Shown in pieces: positions 8,077 to 17,591 of a stretch of 64,000 bases of DNA. Within the stretch, counting starts at the first letter, position 1. Each line of letters opens with the position of its first letter. The DNA is from Erythrobacter sp. NAP1 (lineage in GTDB: Bacteria; Pseudomonadota; Alphaproteobacteria; Sphingomonadales; Sphingomonadaceae): the NCBI RefSeq assembly GCF_000152865.1, contig NZ_CH672390.1, positions 2,149,468-2,213,467 of the forward strand, read 5' to 3'. The notes below the pieces were generated by a model that was not told the DNA's origin, ran no database searches, and was given only the letters and a program-made list of their open reading frames with translations. Made by a program: the position numbers and the translations under genes.

Positions 8077-8102
8077 GGAGCTGGAGGGTTCACCCCGGCT
8101 CC
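8077..8102 (-). other. Hairpin in the csgG-curlin 1 spacer
   Basis: GGAGC (8077-8081) pairs with GCTCC (8098-8102), with partial pairing of GGAGGG/CCCC inside. It lies between csgG and the first curlin gene, where differential expression of secretion and structural genes would be useful. No U-tract was seen. Confidence 0.4.
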
Positions 8103-8176
8103 TTTCAAATGCGACCCAGTTGGCGCGCCACTCAAATCACTGACTGCGCACGCCTCGACTTCGTTGCCCGCTTAAA

Positions 8177-9145
8177 TCACGAGCCTTCTTCGTCATCCTC
8201 TCCACTGTCCACGACCGTCAGAGCGGTCAGCGAACCGGCGCGTTCGACGGCGTCCTGCACGTCGCCCGCGTCGTAAATCCCGTCGCGCTCAGCGCGATAG
8301 GTGCTCATCAGGGCTTCGGCGCTTGCCATGTCGGCAAAGCGCCACAGTCCCAGATCAACGCCTTCGAGAACGAGGCCATAGACCGCCTTCTCGATCGCCT
8401 GCTGCAAGGCGACCTGGTCAGGCTCGTTCGAAGTGATGCCCGCTTCGGCTTCCAGCAGTTCGCGGAAGGCGACAAAGCGATAGGCGCTCGCACCGATTGC
8501 CTGGCTGGCGATCGTCTTGGAGGCCTGAACGTTGGTGAGCACTTCGCCGGTGCGCACCGACACGGCGCGCAGGTAAACGGTTACGGTGTCCTGGCGATAT
8601 TCGGTGCGCGCACCTATGCCCAGGAACGCCGCGCCAGCACCGCCGGTGACGGTGTTGGTGTCGTAACCAATAATCCCGCCTTCGAGCAGCACGCCCGCAA
8701 ACAGAAGCGCCGGAAGCGCGCTCGGATCGACCTGCTCTTCGCCAAGATAGCGGCGACGCATCTCGCCGATGATCTGGCGCTCTTTAAGAAGGTTATCGAG
8801 ACGCTCACGCTCGACCACCGTGAACCATTGACGGTTGCCAGCGTCCTGAAGCGCCTTGACCAGGATCGAGCCCGCGCCTTGAGTCACCGCACGGGATAGC
8901 GTTTGCCCGGTTGTGGTCGGTCGGAACTGGCCAGTCTGGTCGGTAAACCCGTAAACAGCGATAGCCACCTGGCGCTGCGGCGCAGGCAGTTGGTTCAGCA
9001 AACCTTGCGTCTGGGTTTTCTTTGGGAAGTAAGCGAGACTTGTGGTCTCAGGAAGGAAATCGCGCCCGTCTTCACCGATGGACATACATCCACCAAGACC
9101 AAGCGCCAGCGCTGCGAGCACGCCGATTTTCGCAAACGAACGCAT
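8177..9145 (-). CDS. csgG: Curli secretion channel lipoprotein CsgG
   Basis: The outer-membrane lipoprotein that forms the oligomeric pore for curlin export. The N-terminus is a lipoprotein signal with lipobox LGGC (IGVLAALALGLGGCMSIG). The CsgG family core follows: VAIAVYGFTDQTGQFRP, GAGSILVKALQDAGNRQWFTVVERERLDNLLKERQII and later GGIIGYDTNT, AVSVRTGEVLTNVQASKTI. At 322 residues it is longer than E. coli CsgG (277), with an extended acidic C-terminal tail (VVDSGEDDEEGS). ATG at 9145 shares its first base with the csgF stop (TGATG), so the two are translationally coupled. The TTG at 9148 is less likely. Confidence 0.95.
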   Translation of the reverse strand: MRSFAKIGVLAALALGLGGCMSIGEDGRDFLPETTSLAYFPKKTQTQGLLNQLPAPQRQVAIAVYGFTDQTGQFRPTTTGQTLSRAVTQGAGSILVKALQDAGNRQWFTVVERERLDNLLKERQIIGEMRRRYLGEEQVDPSALPALLFAGVLLEGGIIGYDTNTVTGGAGAAFLGIGARTEYRQDTVTVYLRAVSVRTGEVLTNVQASKTIASQAIGASAYRFVAFRELLEAEAGITSNEPDQVALQQAIEKAVYGLVLEGVDLGLWRFADMASAEALMSTYRAERDGIYDAGDVQDAVERAGSLTALTVVDSGEDDEEGS

Positions 9146-9567
9146 CAATTCACCTCAATAAACAGAGGGATCACGATGCGGGTCTCTTCGCCCGTATCGT
9201 CGTTGCGGATAATCAGCGTCACCTCGTCGAGGCCGCGGAAGAATTCGATGGTCTGACCGCCAAAGGTGATCGTGCCCTGCTCTTGCGGATTGTCACCGAA
9301 AATCGCGTCGACAATCTGCGAAGAAAGCGCCGAAAGCAGCCGCGATTCAAGCTGGCGGGCAAAGATGCTCGACTGGTCATTGCGATCAACCGCATCAGGG
9401 TTGGTCGTGTCATTCTGAGCGTTCGCGGTGCCCAGAATGTGTGCTGAGTTGAATGGGTTACCCCCGAAAGTCGGGCTGATCGGCTGATGCACAAGATCCT
9501 GCGCAAATGCCGGACTTGCAATCGCGGAACCGGCTAGCGCCAGTGTCACCGCTACTATGCGTAGCAT
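9145..9567 (-). CDS. csgF: Curli assembly factor CsgF
   Basis: A 140-residue secreted protein that couples curlin nucleation to the CsgG pore exit. After signal peptide MLRIVAVTLALAGSAIASPAFAQ the mature N-terminus LVHQPISPTFGGNPFNSAHIL matches the CsgF pattern (P-x-F-G-G-N-P-x-N) that plugs the CsgG channel; NAQND follows. The C-terminal part (GTITFGGQTIEFFRG, VTLIIRNDDTGEETRIVIP) is predicted beta-rich. It is the first gene of the operon, with AGGGGA 7 nt before ATG 9567. Neither csgE nor csgD was found nearby. Confidence 0.93.
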   Translation of the reverse strand: MLRIVAVTLALAGSAIASPAFAQDLVHQPISPTFGGNPFNSAHILGTANAQNDTTNPDAVDRNDQSSIFARQLESRLLSALSSQIVDAIFGDNPQEQGTITFGGQTIEFFRGLDEVTLIIRNDDTGEETRIVIPLFIEVN

Positions 9568-9819
9568 TGTCTTTCCCCTCTGTCCTAACGGACAGCCCTA
9601 ACCAAAAATTAAGACTCTCGTACGGGTTAGTACGGTGAGTCGCCCCCAAAGTCGAGGCGTTTAATACATTATCGTGCTGAAATGGCCAGCAAACCAGCGG
9701 TTTGCCGACCGCTCAGTTAGGGTTCTGTACCTAATTGGCACGAGAATTCGTAACGCCTTGCAAAGACGTGAAATAGTTAACGCGTGACCTGTTGAGCGCG
9801 TGGCGCGCACCCGATCCCG
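9568..9819 (-). promoter_or_regulatory. Curli operon upstream region with direct repeats
   Basis: This 252-nt non-coding stretch separates csgF from the end of the methionine operon. It contains two TACGG repeats exactly 10 nt apart (9621-9625 and 9631-9635), spaced like half-sites one helical turn apart for a response regulator. CTAACC (9598-9603) and GGTTAG (9625-9630) form an inverted pair, and a small hairpin TGTCC-taac-GGACA (9581-9594) lies in the leader. No clear -35/-10 pair could be fixed. Confidence 0.4.
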
Positions 9820-12435
9820 TTAAAGATTGGGGCGAAGCCAGCGCTCTGCGGTGGCAAGGTCGACGCCTCTGCGCTCGGCATATTCCGTCAGTTGATCGCG
9901 GCCTATCTTAGCGACGCCGAAGTACTGGGCTTCAGGATGGCCAAAGTAGAATCCACTGACCGCGGCCGTGGGCCACATGGCGAAACTCTCAGTAAGTGAG
10001 AGGCCGACATTTTTCTCCGCCTCGAGCAGATCGAAAAGGGTCGGCTTGAGCGAATGGTCCGGACAAGCGGGATAACCCGGTGCCGGGCGAATTCCGCGAT
10101 ACTGCTCCTTGATGAGCGCTTCGTTCGTGAATTGCTCATCGGGTGCATAGCCCCACAGATCCTTGCGGACATGCTCGTGCAGCGCCTCGGCAAAGGCTTC
10201 GGCAAACCGATCGGCCAAAGCCTTGAGAAGGATGTCGGAGTAGTCGTCCTTGTCTGCCTGAAAGCGCGCAGAATGCGGCTCGATGCCGTGAATGCCGACC
10301 GCAAAGCCGCCGATCCAGTCGCCGTCCGGGTCTATGAAATCGGCAAGGCACATATTGGCGCGGTCGCGGCTCTTCTTGATCTGCTGGCGCAGGAACGGGA
10401 GACGCACATGCTCTTCGCGCTGAACGCGATGGATGGTCACATCGTCCCCGTCGCGCGCGCAAGGCCAAAAACCGCATACACCGCGCGCGGTCAGCCATTT
10501 CTCCTCGATGATACGGTCGAGCATGGCATCCGCGTCGGCCTTGAGGCTGCGAGCGCTTTCGCCGACCACTTCGTCGTCGAGGATCCTGGGATAGGTTCCA
10601 TGCAACTCCCATGCGCGGAAGAACGGCGTCCAGTCGATGTAATCGCGCAAATGTTCGAGCGACCAGTCGTCGAAGACATGAACGCCCGGTTTGAGCGGCG
10701 GCGCAGGCTTGTCCGACAGGTAGGCATCGTAATAGTTTGCGCGCGCCTCTGCGAGAGGGAGCAGCTGCTTCTCCGCCTTGCCCTCGCGCGCATCGCGCAC
10801 ATGCGTATACTCGTCCGCTACCTCGGTGACGTAATCATCGCGCAGGGTGTCGGAGAGCAGCTTCGATGCAACCCCGACCGCGCGGCTTGCATCGAGGACG
10901 TGGATCACGGGACCTTCGTAGTTCGGGTCGATCTTGAGCGCGGTGTGCACCTTACTCGTGGTCGCCCCACCGATCAGCAGCGGCATGGTCATTTCGGCGC
11001 GCTGCATTTCCTCGGCAACGGTCACCATTTCGTCGAGCGAAGGCGTGATCAGCCCCGACAGCCCAATCATGTCGGCATTGTTGTCGTTCGCTGATTTGAG
11101 GATGTCCTGCCAAGGCACCATCACCCCGAGATCGACCACCTCGTAGCCGTTGCATTGAAGAACCACGCCGACGATGTTCTTGCCGATATCGTGCACGTCG
11201 CCCTTTACGGTCGCCATGATGATAGTGCCCTTGGCCTTCGAGCCCTCCTCCTTCTCCGCCTCGATGAAGGGGATGAGGTGAGCCACGGCCTTCTTCATCA
11301 CACGCGCGGACTTGACCACCTGAGGCAGGAACATCTTGCCTGAACCGAAAAGGTCGCCAACGACGTTCATCCCGTCCATCAGCGGGCCTTCGATCACCTC
11401 GATCGGGCGGCCACCTGATGCCTCGAGCGCGGCGCGGGCCTCCTCGGTGTCTTCGACCACGTAGGCATCGATGCCCTTGACGAGAGCGTGTTCTAGACGG
11501 CGTTCCACTTCCCAGCCGCGCCATTCTTCCGCCGCCTTTTCATCGGCTACGCTCTTGCCCTTGTAGCTTTCTGCGAGGTCGATGAGACGTTCGGTCGCAT
11601 CCTCGCGGCGCATCAGGATTACGTCCTCGCAAGCATCGCGTAGCGCCGGGTCGATCGTGTCGTAGACGTCAAGCTGGCCCGCATTGACGATCGCCATGTC
11701 GAGCCCTGCCGGGATCGCATGGTAAAGAAACACCGAGTGCATCGCGCGCCGCACGGTCTCGTTGCCGCGGAAGCTGAAGGAGAGGTTAGAGAGCCCGCCG
11801 CTGGTCTTCGCATGCGGGCACTGCGCCTTGATCTCACGCACCGCCTCAATGAAGTCGAGTCCGTAGCGGTCGTGCTCCTCGATGCCGGTCGCCACCGCGA
11901 AAATATTGGGGTCGAAGATGATGTCTTCGGGCGGGAAGCCGATCCCGGTCAGAAGGTCGTAAGCACGCTTGCAAATCTCGACCTTGCGGTTCTTGGTATC
12001 GGCCTGTCCGACCTCGTCGAAGGCCATGACCACGACTGCCGCGCCATAGGCCATGCATTTGCGTGCCTGATCGAGGAACGGCTCCTCGCCTTCCTTCATG
12101 CTGATCGAGTTCACGATCGGTTTGCCCGAAACGCATTTGAGCCCGGCCTCGATCACATCCCACTTCGAACTATCGATCATGACCGGTACGCGGGCGATGT
12201 CAGGTTCGGCGGCGATCAGCTTGAGGAAGGTCGTCATCGCCTTTTCGGCGTCGAGCAGGCCTTCGTCCATGTTGACGTCGATCACCTGCGCGCCGTTCTC
12301 GACCTGCTGGCGAGCGACCTCGACGGCGGTGGCGTAATCGTCCGCCATGATTAGCTTTTTGAAGCGCGCCGAGCCGGTGACATTGGTGCGCTCGCCGATA
12401 TTGATGAAGCGGGCGCTGGAATTTGGGTTGGTCAT
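9820..12435 (-). CDS. metH: Methionine synthase, C-terminal polypeptide (folate-, B12- and activation domains)
   Basis: The cobalamin-binding part of a split methionine synthase (871 aa). Order: pterin-binding domain beginning [18 protein letters not shown], a cap, the B12 domain with the D-x-H-x-x-G motif in [19 protein letters not shown] (His is the cobalt ligand), then the AdoMet-dependent activation domain. It lacks the homocysteine domain, which is encoded just upstream. ATG at 12435 is 2 nt after the stop of the N-terminal gene and gives the conserved start [14 protein letters not shown]; the longer frame to 12606 overlaps that gene. Both halves look intact, so this is a clean gene split at the domain linker, not a frameshift. 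Confidence 0.95.
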   Translation of the reverse strand: MTNPNSSARFINIGERTNVTGSARFKKLIMADDYATAVEVARQQVENGAQVIDVNMDEGLLDAEKAMTTFLKLIAAEPDIARVPVMIDSSKWDVIEAGLKCVSGKPIVNSISMKEGEEPFLDQARKCMAYGAAVVVMAFDEVGQADTKNRKVEICKRAYDLLTGIGFPPEDIIFDPNIFAVATGIEEHDRYGLDFIEAVREIKAQCPHAKTSGGLSNLSFSFRGNETVRRAMHSVFLYHAIPAGLDMAIVNAGQLDVYDTIDPALRDACEDVILMRREDATERLIDLAESYKGKSVADEKAAEEWRGWEVERRLEHALVKGIDAYVVEDTEEARAALEASGGRPIEVIEGPLMDGMNVVGDLFGSGKMFLPQVVKSARVMKKAVAHLIPFIEAEKEEGSKAKGTIIMATVKGDVHDIGKNIVGVVLQCNGYEVVDLGVMVPWQDILKSANDNNADMIGLSGLITPSLDEMVTVAEEMQRAEMTMPLLIGGATTSKVHTALKIDPNYEGPVIHVLDASRAVGVASKLLSDTLRDDYVTEVADEYTHVRDAREGKAEKQLLPLAEARANYYDAYLSDKPAPPLKPGVHVFDDWSLEHLRDYIDWTPFFRAWELHGTYPRILDDEVVGESARSLKADADAMLDRIIEEKWLTARGVCGFWPCARDGDDVTIHRVQREEHVRLPFLRQQIKKSRDRANMCLADFIDPDGDWIGGFAVGIHGIEPHSARFQADKDDYSDILLKALADRFAEAFAEALHEHVRKDLWGYAPDEQFTNEALIKEQYRGIRPAPGYPACPDHSLKPTLFDLLEAEKNVGLSLTESFAMWPTAAVSGFYFGHPEAQYFGVAKIGRDQLTEYAERRGVDLATAERWLRPNL

Positions 12436-12437
12436 TG

Positions 12438-13484
12438 TCAGGCAGCCACCACGAATGCTTCGAGGCCGGAGAGGCGCATGGCGGTTTCCGGAGTGGGGAC
12501 CGCGCGCGGGGGCAGGCCTTCGACCGCCTCGGCAATCGCCTTGATATGGGCAGGCGAAGAACCGCAGCATCCGCCAAGGATGTTGGCCTGCCCGTTCTGC
12601 GCCCAAAGCTTCACCAGCCCCGCTGTCGTATCAGGGATCTCGTCATATTCGCCAAGTTCATTGGGAAGGCCGGCATTGGGATAGGCCATCAGCAAGGTAT
12701 CGGCGATGCCGGAAAGTGCCTGAATGTGCGGACGCAGCTGGTCTGCGCCAAAGCTGCAATTAAGGCCGATCGTTACCGGCTTGGCATGCCGCACCGCGTA
12801 CCAGAACGCCTCGACAGTGTGGCCTGAGAGATTGCGGCCAGACAGATCGGTAAGCGTCATCGAAATCATCAGCGGCACTTCGCGGCCGAGTTCCTGCTCG
12901 AGCTGCTTGACCGCCATGATCCCTGCCTTGGCGTTGAGCGTGTCGAACACCGTCTCGATCAAGATAAAGTCCACCCCGCCCTCGACGAGAGCAGCGGCCT
13001 GCTCCTTATAGACGGCGGTCAATTCGTCGAAGTCAATCTCGCGAAAGCCGGGATCTTCGACGTCGGGGCTGAGCGAGAGGGTCTTGTTGGTCGGGCCTAT
13101 TGCGCCTGCGACAAAGCGGGGCCGTCCATCCTTGGCCTCATACTCATCGGCAAGCTCGCGGGCGATCTTGCCGCTTGCAATGTTGATCGCAGCGACCTGG
13201 TCTTCGGCAGCATAATCGGCCTGGCTGATGCTGTTTGCGGAGAAGGTGTTGGTGGAAACCACGTCCGAGCCTGCATCAAGGTAGCTGCGCGTGATGTCTT
13301 TGATCACGTCAGGCCGCGTCAGGGCGAGGATATCGTTGTTACCCTTCTGATCGGCTTTCAGGCCAAGGTCGCCTGCGTAGTCTTCTTCGGTGAGCTTGCG
13401 CTCCTGTATCTGCGTTCCGAACGCGCCATCGAAGATCAGCACCCGCTCTTTCGCGGCTTCATTCAGCCTATCGCGCGCGTTCAT
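12438..13484 (-). CDS. metH: Methionine synthase, N-terminal homocysteine-binding polypeptide
   Basis: A 348-residue homocysteine S-methyltransferase domain. [10 protein letters not shown] and the three zinc-binding cysteines in GLNCSFGAD and [11 protein letters not shown] are present. It ends with [13 protein letters not shown], the point where single-chain MetH proteins continue into the pterin domain. It receives the methyl group from methyl-B12 held by the downstream gene product and methylates homocysteine. Start ATG 13484 overlaps the metF stop by 4 nt (ATGA), and the stop lies 2 nt before the C-terminal gene. Confidence 0.95.
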   Translation of the reverse strand: MNARDRLNEAAKERVLIFDGAFGTQIQERKLTEEDYAGDLGLKADQKGNNDILALTRPDVIKDITRSYLDAGSDVVSTNTFSANSISQADYAAEDQVAAINIASGKIARELADEYEAKDGRPRFVAGAIGPTNKTLSLSPDVEDPGFREIDFDELTAVYKEQAAALVEGGVDFILIETVFDTLNAKAGIMAVKQLEQELGREVPLMISMTLTDLSGRNLSGHTVEAFWYAVRHAKPVTIGLNCSFGADQLRPHIQALSGIADTLLMAYPNAGLPNELGEYDEIPDTTAGLVKLWAQNGQANILGGCCGSSPAHIKAIAEAVEGLPPRAVPTPETAMRLSGLEAFVVAA

Positions 13485-14410
13485 GCGGCTTCTCCTGCAG
13501 GACGCTTTCCGAGCATGTGGCAGATCGCGTAGCTAAGCTCTGCCCGGTTGAGCGTGTAGAAGTGAAACTGTCGAACGCCGCCTGCATAAAGCTTGCGGCA
13601 GAGTTCAGCTGCGATGGTTGCGCTGACCAGCTGGCGAGCCGCCGGGCGTTCGTCGAGCCCGTCGAACAATCCTTCCATCCACGAGGGGATAGCCGTCCCG
13701 CACATCGCGCTCATCCGCTGGACCGCAGCGAAGCTCATGACCGGCATAATGCCCGGGACCACCTCGGCTTCGATGCCGGCGGCGGCAACTTCATCGCGGA
13801 AGCGGAAGAAGCATTCGGGATCGAAGAAGAACTGAGTGATCGCACGGTCAGCGCCTGCGCCAAATTTGGCTTTGAGGTTCTCGATATCGGCCTGCGCATC
13901 GGGCGAATCCGGGTGGACTTCCGGGTAAGCAGCGACCGAGATTTCGAAGTCGGCGACCTTCTTTAGCCCGGCGATGAGGTCAGCGGCGTTCTCATACCCA
14001 CCGGGATGCGGGGTGTAAGCGGACGCACCGTCAGGTGGATCGCCGCGCAGCGCGACGATGTGGCGGATGCCCTCTTCCCAGTAGTGGCGGGCGACTTCGT
14101 TCACCTCTTCCTTGGTCGCGTTGACGCAGGTGAGGTGCGCGGCTGCGGGAATGCCCGCTTCGTTCTGGATGCGCACCACCTGTTCGTGCGTGCGCTCACG
14201 CGTCGATCCACCCGCGCCGTACGTGACCGACACAAAACGCGGACCAAGCGGCGAGAGGGTCGCCACCGAGCTCCACAACGTCTCGCCCATCTTCTCGGTC
14301 TTGGGTGGGAAGAATTCGAAGCTGATGTCGATATCGCCGGGGAGGTCGGAAAAGAGCGGCGCATCAAGCGCTGTCTTGGCCTCGTGAAGCTGATTGAGTG
14401 TCGGGGTCAT
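13481..14410 (-). CDS. metF: 5,10-methylenetetrahydrofolate reductase
   Basis: The flavoenzyme that makes 5-methyl-THF, the methyl donor for MetH. At 309 aa it has the usual MetF size, with the motifs DISFEFFPPKTEKM, VSVTYGAGGSTRERT, HLTCVNATKEEV, IVALRGDPP and later AVQRMSAMCG. It is flanked by 4-nt ATGA overlaps on both sides, upstream with the SahR-type regulator and downstream with the MetH N-half. The four genes are therefore one tightly coupled operon. Confidence 0.96.
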   Translation of the reverse strand: MTPTLNQLHEAKTALDAPLFSDLPGDIDISFEFFPPKTEKMGETLWSSVATLSPLGPRFVSVTYGAGGSTRERTHEQVVRIQNEAGIPAAAHLTCVNATKEEVNEVARHYWEEGIRHIVALRGDPPDGASAYTPHPGGYENAADLIAGLKKVADFEISVAAYPEVHPDSPDAQADIENLKAKFGAGADRAITQFFFDPECFFRFRDEVAAAGIEAEVVPGIMPVMSFAAVQRMSAMCGTAIPSWMEGLFDGLDERPAARQLVSATIAAELCRKLYAGGVRQFHFYTLNRAELSYAICHMLGKRPAGEAA

Positions 14411-15414
14411 GAGTTTGCTTCTTTGAGGGAAGGATCGGTCTTTTGATCGTGAGTTACGGCGGGAAGCTTGCGGCGGGTGCCGATCCAGATTTTAACCACG
14501 AGTTCGCCACCTTCGAGCGCGATCGGTGCCTTGGGCGAGAAACCCGCATCGCGAAGCAACCTTGCCATCTGCCGGTCACTGAAGCCAAGACGCGCATGTT
14601 GGTAGCGGCTTCGCAGCTCTTCGTGATCGTGCGCTGCAAAGTCGACAATCGCAATCCGTCCGCCGGGCCGGGTCACCCGTGCTGCTTCGGCGAGCGGCAA
14701 GGCAGGGTCCTGCGCAAAGTGCAGCACCTGGTGGAGCAGCACCGTATCAAAACTCTGTGCTCCAAAATCGAGTGCGGTGAAGTCGCCTTGCACGAGTTCG
14801 ATTTGCGCCGCCGGGAGATGTTGAAGCTTTGCTCTTGCAACGCGCAGCATCTCAACATTCTTGTCGAGGGCCACAACCCTCTCGGCATCGTCTGAGAACA
14901 GCTCCGCCATGCGCCCGGTGCCCGTTCCAATATCAAGAACAACGCCGAGCGGCACATCGCCAAGGGCCGCCGAAAGCTGCTGCTCGACCTGCGCATCGGG
15001 CGTATGAAGCGCGCGCAATTCATCCCACTCGCCAGCATGGCGCGCGAAGTAGTCCTCGGCATTGCTTTCGCGCGACTTGCGGATGGCGGCCAGCTTGCGC
15101 CTGTCATCATCGCACTGCGCGGCGAATTCAGGGTTCTCCTGCTCTGCCGTAGCGAGCAATCGGTCCAGCGCAGCTAGGGTCGCATCCGCATCGTCACCGC
15201 TGCCGGTCGATCGCAGGAACACCCAGCTGCCCTCACGACGTCTCTCGGCAAGACCAGCATCGCAAAGGATGCCAACATGGCGCGAAACGCGCGGCTGGCT
15301 TTGCCCCAGCACCTGCGCCAACTCACCGACGGCAAGCTCCATAGTCGACAACAGCCGCGCAATGCGCAGCCGCGTCGGATCGGCAAGGGCCTTGAAGATG
15401 GTATCGATCGCCAT
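14407..15414 (-). CDS. sahR: ArsR-family regulator fused to a SAM-dependent methyltransferase domain (SahR type)
   Basis: Residues 1-90 form an ArsR winged helix (IFKALADPTRLRIARLL, QSQPRVSRHVGILCDAGL). Residues 125-315 form a class I methyltransferase-like fold with the AdoMet/SAH-binding motif VVLDIGTGTGRMAELF. Regulators of this build at the head of methionine-cycle operons are known as SahR, which respond to S-adenosylhomocysteine. Here it heads sahR-metF-metH-metH, overlaps metF by 4 nt and has an A/T-rich palindrome at 15426-15447, 12 nt before its start. Whether the second domain has enzymatic activity or only senses SAH cannot be read from sequence. Confidence 0.8.
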   Translation of the reverse strand: MAIDTIFKALADPTRLRIARLLSTMELAVGELAQVLGQSQPRVSRHVGILCDAGLAERRREGSWVFLRSTGSGDDADATLAALDRLLATAEQENPEFAAQCDDDRRKLAAIRKSRESNAEDYFARHAGEWDELRALHTPDAQVEQQLSAALGDVPLGVVLDIGTGTGRMAELFSDDAERVVALDKNVEMLRVARAKLQHLPAAQIELVQGDFTALDFGAQSFDTVLLHQVLHFAQDPALPLAEAARVTRPGGRIAIVDFAAHDHEELRSRYQHARLGFSDRQMARLLRDAGFSPKAPIALEGGELVVKIWIGTRRKLPAVTHDQKTDPSLKEANS

Positions 15415-15425
15415 GACCCGACTAT

Positions 15426-15447
15426 CATATAAAGATATTTAGATATG
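15426..15447. promoter_or_regulatory. Probable SahR operator / met operon promoter region
   Basis: A 22-bp imperfect palindrome with outer arms CATAT and ATATG around a GATAT core, inside an otherwise GC-rich genome. It lies 12-33 nt upstream of the regulator start, the position expected for autorepression. Confidence 0.6.
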
Positions 15448-15551
15448 TGTAAATGCAGTCATTGCGCGCGCCGTGTGATTGCGTCAAATCCTTCTTCGGC
15501 CTGCATTTCCTAGCTTGCCAATCCTTTGCGACGCGCACAAGAGCACCGGCC

Positions 15552-16631
15552 ATGGGTGAGAGCAGACGATACGCGATCATTGGCTGCGGCATGATGGGCC
15601 GCGAGCATATGGCGAACCTTGCTCTGGTGCCGGGCGCCGATCTGGTCGCGATCGCCGATCCTGACGAAGGGTCGCGCAATGCCGCGCTTTCCCATGCGAA
15701 GACGCTTGGTCAGGATGTTTCGCTGTTCAGCGACACTGCGACCATGCTTGCCGAGGCGAGGCCAGATGCCGTCATCATCGCCTCGCCCAACTTCACGCAC
15801 TTTGACGTAGTTCGCCCTGTGATGGACGCGGGGCTTGCGGTGCTCATGGAAAAGCCAATGTGCACCGCCATCGACGAGGCGCTGGTCCTCTTCGAGAAGG
15901 CGCGCGATTATCCCAACCTGTTCTGGGTCGGGCTTGAATACCGCTACATGCCGCCGGTCACCGATTTCATCCGCCGCGTCCATGAAGGGCAAGCAGGCGA
16001 CATCAAGATGCTCGCGATCCGCGAGCACCGCTTTCCCTTCCTCGTCAAGGTCGGCGACTGGAACCGCTTTAACCGCAACACCGGCGGCACGCTGGTCGAG
16101 AAGTGCTGCCACTTCTTCGACCTCATGCGCCATATCCTTCGCGACGAGCCGGTACGCATCTATGCGAGCGGCGCGCAGGACGTGAACCATCTGGACGAGC
16201 GCTATGACGGTGAAGTGCCCGACATCATCGATAACGCCTTCGTGCTGGTCGACTTCGCAGGCGGAGCGCGCGCAGTGCTCGACCTGTGCATGTTTGCCGA
16301 GGGGTCTGAGGAGCAGGAGCAGATCAGCGCAGTCGGCCCGACGGGTAAGCTCGAGGTCAAGCTTCCCGGCGGCTTTGTCACCTGGTCTCCGCGCGACAAG
16401 TCGGGGCCTTTCTCCCAGCACATCGCCACCCCGCCCGATGCGCTTGCCGCTGGCGATCACCACGGTGCGACCTACTACCAGCAGCGCGACTTTCACGAGG
16501 CTTTGGTGAGCGGTAGCGCGCCGCTTGTCTCCGCACGCGACGGCTATCGCTCTGTCGTGATGGGAGCCGCCGCGCAGCAGAGCATTGCCACCGGCCTTCC
16601 GGTCGAGATCCATTTCGAAGACGAGAGTTAG
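15552..16631 (+). CDS. Gfo/Idh/MocA-family NAD(P)-dependent oxidoreductase
   Basis: A 359-residue dehydrogenase with an N-terminal Rossmann motif (YAIIGCGMMGREHMANL), the family signature MEKPMCT (about residue 98) and a C-terminal alpha/beta domain with the catalytic-type segment GGTLVEKCCHFFDLM. Such enzymes oxidise sugar, inositol or sugar-acid derivatives; the substrate here is unknown. ATG at 15552 is chosen because it begins the Rossmann strand; upstream codons to 15453 look non-coding. It heads a plus-strand trio with an aldo/keto reductase (3 nt gap) and a TauD-like dioxygenase. Confidence 0.85.
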   Translation: MGESRRYAIIGCGMMGREHMANLALVPGADLVAIADPDEGSRNAALSHAKTLGQDVSLFSDTATMLAEARPDAVIIASPNFTHFDVVRPVMDAGLAVLMEKPMCTAIDEALVLFEKARDYPNLFWVGLEYRYMPPVTDFIRRVHEGQAGDIKMLAIREHRFPFLVKVGDWNRFNRNTGGTLVEKCCHFFDLMRHILRDEPVRIYASGAQDVNHLDERYDGEVPDIIDNAFVLVDFAGGARAVLDLCMFAEGSEEQEQISAVGPTGKLEVKLPGGFVTWSPRDKSGPFSQHIATPPDALAAGDHHGATYYQQRDFHEALVSGSAPLVSARDGYRSVVMGAAAQQSIATGLPVEIHFEDES

Positions 16632-16634
16632 GAC

Positions 16635-17591
16635 ATGCCCCAATCCATGCCTCCGGTTGGCTTCGGCCTCTGGAAGATCCCCCGCGAAGACACTGCAGCA
16701 AGCGTCGTCGAAGCCGTAAAGGCAGGCTACCGCCACTTCGACAGCGCCGCCGATTACGCCAACGAGGCCGAGACAGGCCAAGGTCTGGCCCAGGCGATGA
16801 CGGACGGTCTCGTCGCCCGCGACGAGCTCTGGATCACGTCGAAGCTCTGGAACACCTTCCACGCGCCCGAGCATGTCGAGGAAGCGTGTCGCAAGACGCT
16901 TGCCGACCTTAAGCTCGATACGCTCGACCTCTACCTCATCCACTTCCCGATCGCGCTTGAGTACGTGCCGATCGAGACCCGCTACCCGCCTGAGTGGCTC
17001 CACGATCCTGACGCTGCCGAACCCGTCATGATGCCTGCCAAGGTTCCGCTCCACGAGACGTGGGCCGCGATGGAAGCGCTCGTTGACAAGGGGCTCGTGA
17101 AGCAGATCGGGGTTTGCAACTACAACTCCGCGCTGGTGCACGACCTGATGACCTATGCCCGCATCAAACCCGCGATGCTCCAGATCGAGGCGCATCCCTA
17201 TCTGACGCAGGAGAAGCTCATCCGCTGCGCGAAGGGCTACGGAATCGATGTCACCGCCTTCTCTCCGCTTGGCGCGCAGAGCTATTTCGAGCTCGGCATG
17301 GCGGATGAGGGCGAGAGCCTGCTTGGCGCAGCGCCGGTGATGGTGGCAGCCCAGGCTCACGGTAAGACGCCCGCGCAAGTGCTGCTGCGCTGGGGCGTCC
17401 AGCGCGGCACCGCGGTGATACCCAAGACCTCCAAGCCCGAACGGATGCGCGAGAATCTCGACATCTTCGACTTCGAGCTTTCGTCCGTCGAGATGGCCGC
17501 GATCAGCGCGCTCAACCAGGATCGCCGTTTCAACGACCCCGGCGTCTTCACAGAAGCCGCCTTCAACACGTTTCACCCGATCTATGACTGA
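16635..17591 (+). CDS. Aldo/keto reductase
   Basis: A 318-residue NADPH-dependent reductase of the AKR TIM-barrel family. Visible motifs are GFGLWKIP, GYRHFDSAADYANE (catalytic Asp and Tyr), WITSKLWNTFH (catalytic Lys), DLYLIHFPI, IGVCNYNS and the cofactor-binding VIPKTSKPERMREN. It lies 3 nt after the Gfo/Idh gene and overlaps the following dioxygenase by 8 nt, so the three should be co-translated. Substrate not predictable. Confidence 0.92.
   Translation: MPQSMPPVGFGLWKIPREDTAASVVEAVKAGYRHFDSAADYANEAETGQGLAQAMTDGLVARDELWITSKLWNTFHAPEHVEEACRKTLADLKLDTLDLYLIHFPIALEYVPIETRYPPEWLHDPDAAEPVMMPAKVPLHETWAAMEALVDKGLVKQIGVCNYNSALVHDLMTYARIKPAMLQIEAHPYLTQEKLIRCAKGYGIDVTAFSPLGAQSYFELGMADEGESLLGAAPVMVAAQAHGKTPAQVLLRWGVQRGTAVIPKTSKPERMRENLDIFDFELSSVEMAAISALNQDRRFNDPGVFTEAAFNTFHPIYD

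Noticed and set aside
9820..13484. MetH as a frameshifted pseudogene
   Set aside because: Break lies at the domain linker, both halves keep catalytic residues, and the second has its own ATG 2 nt after the first stop.
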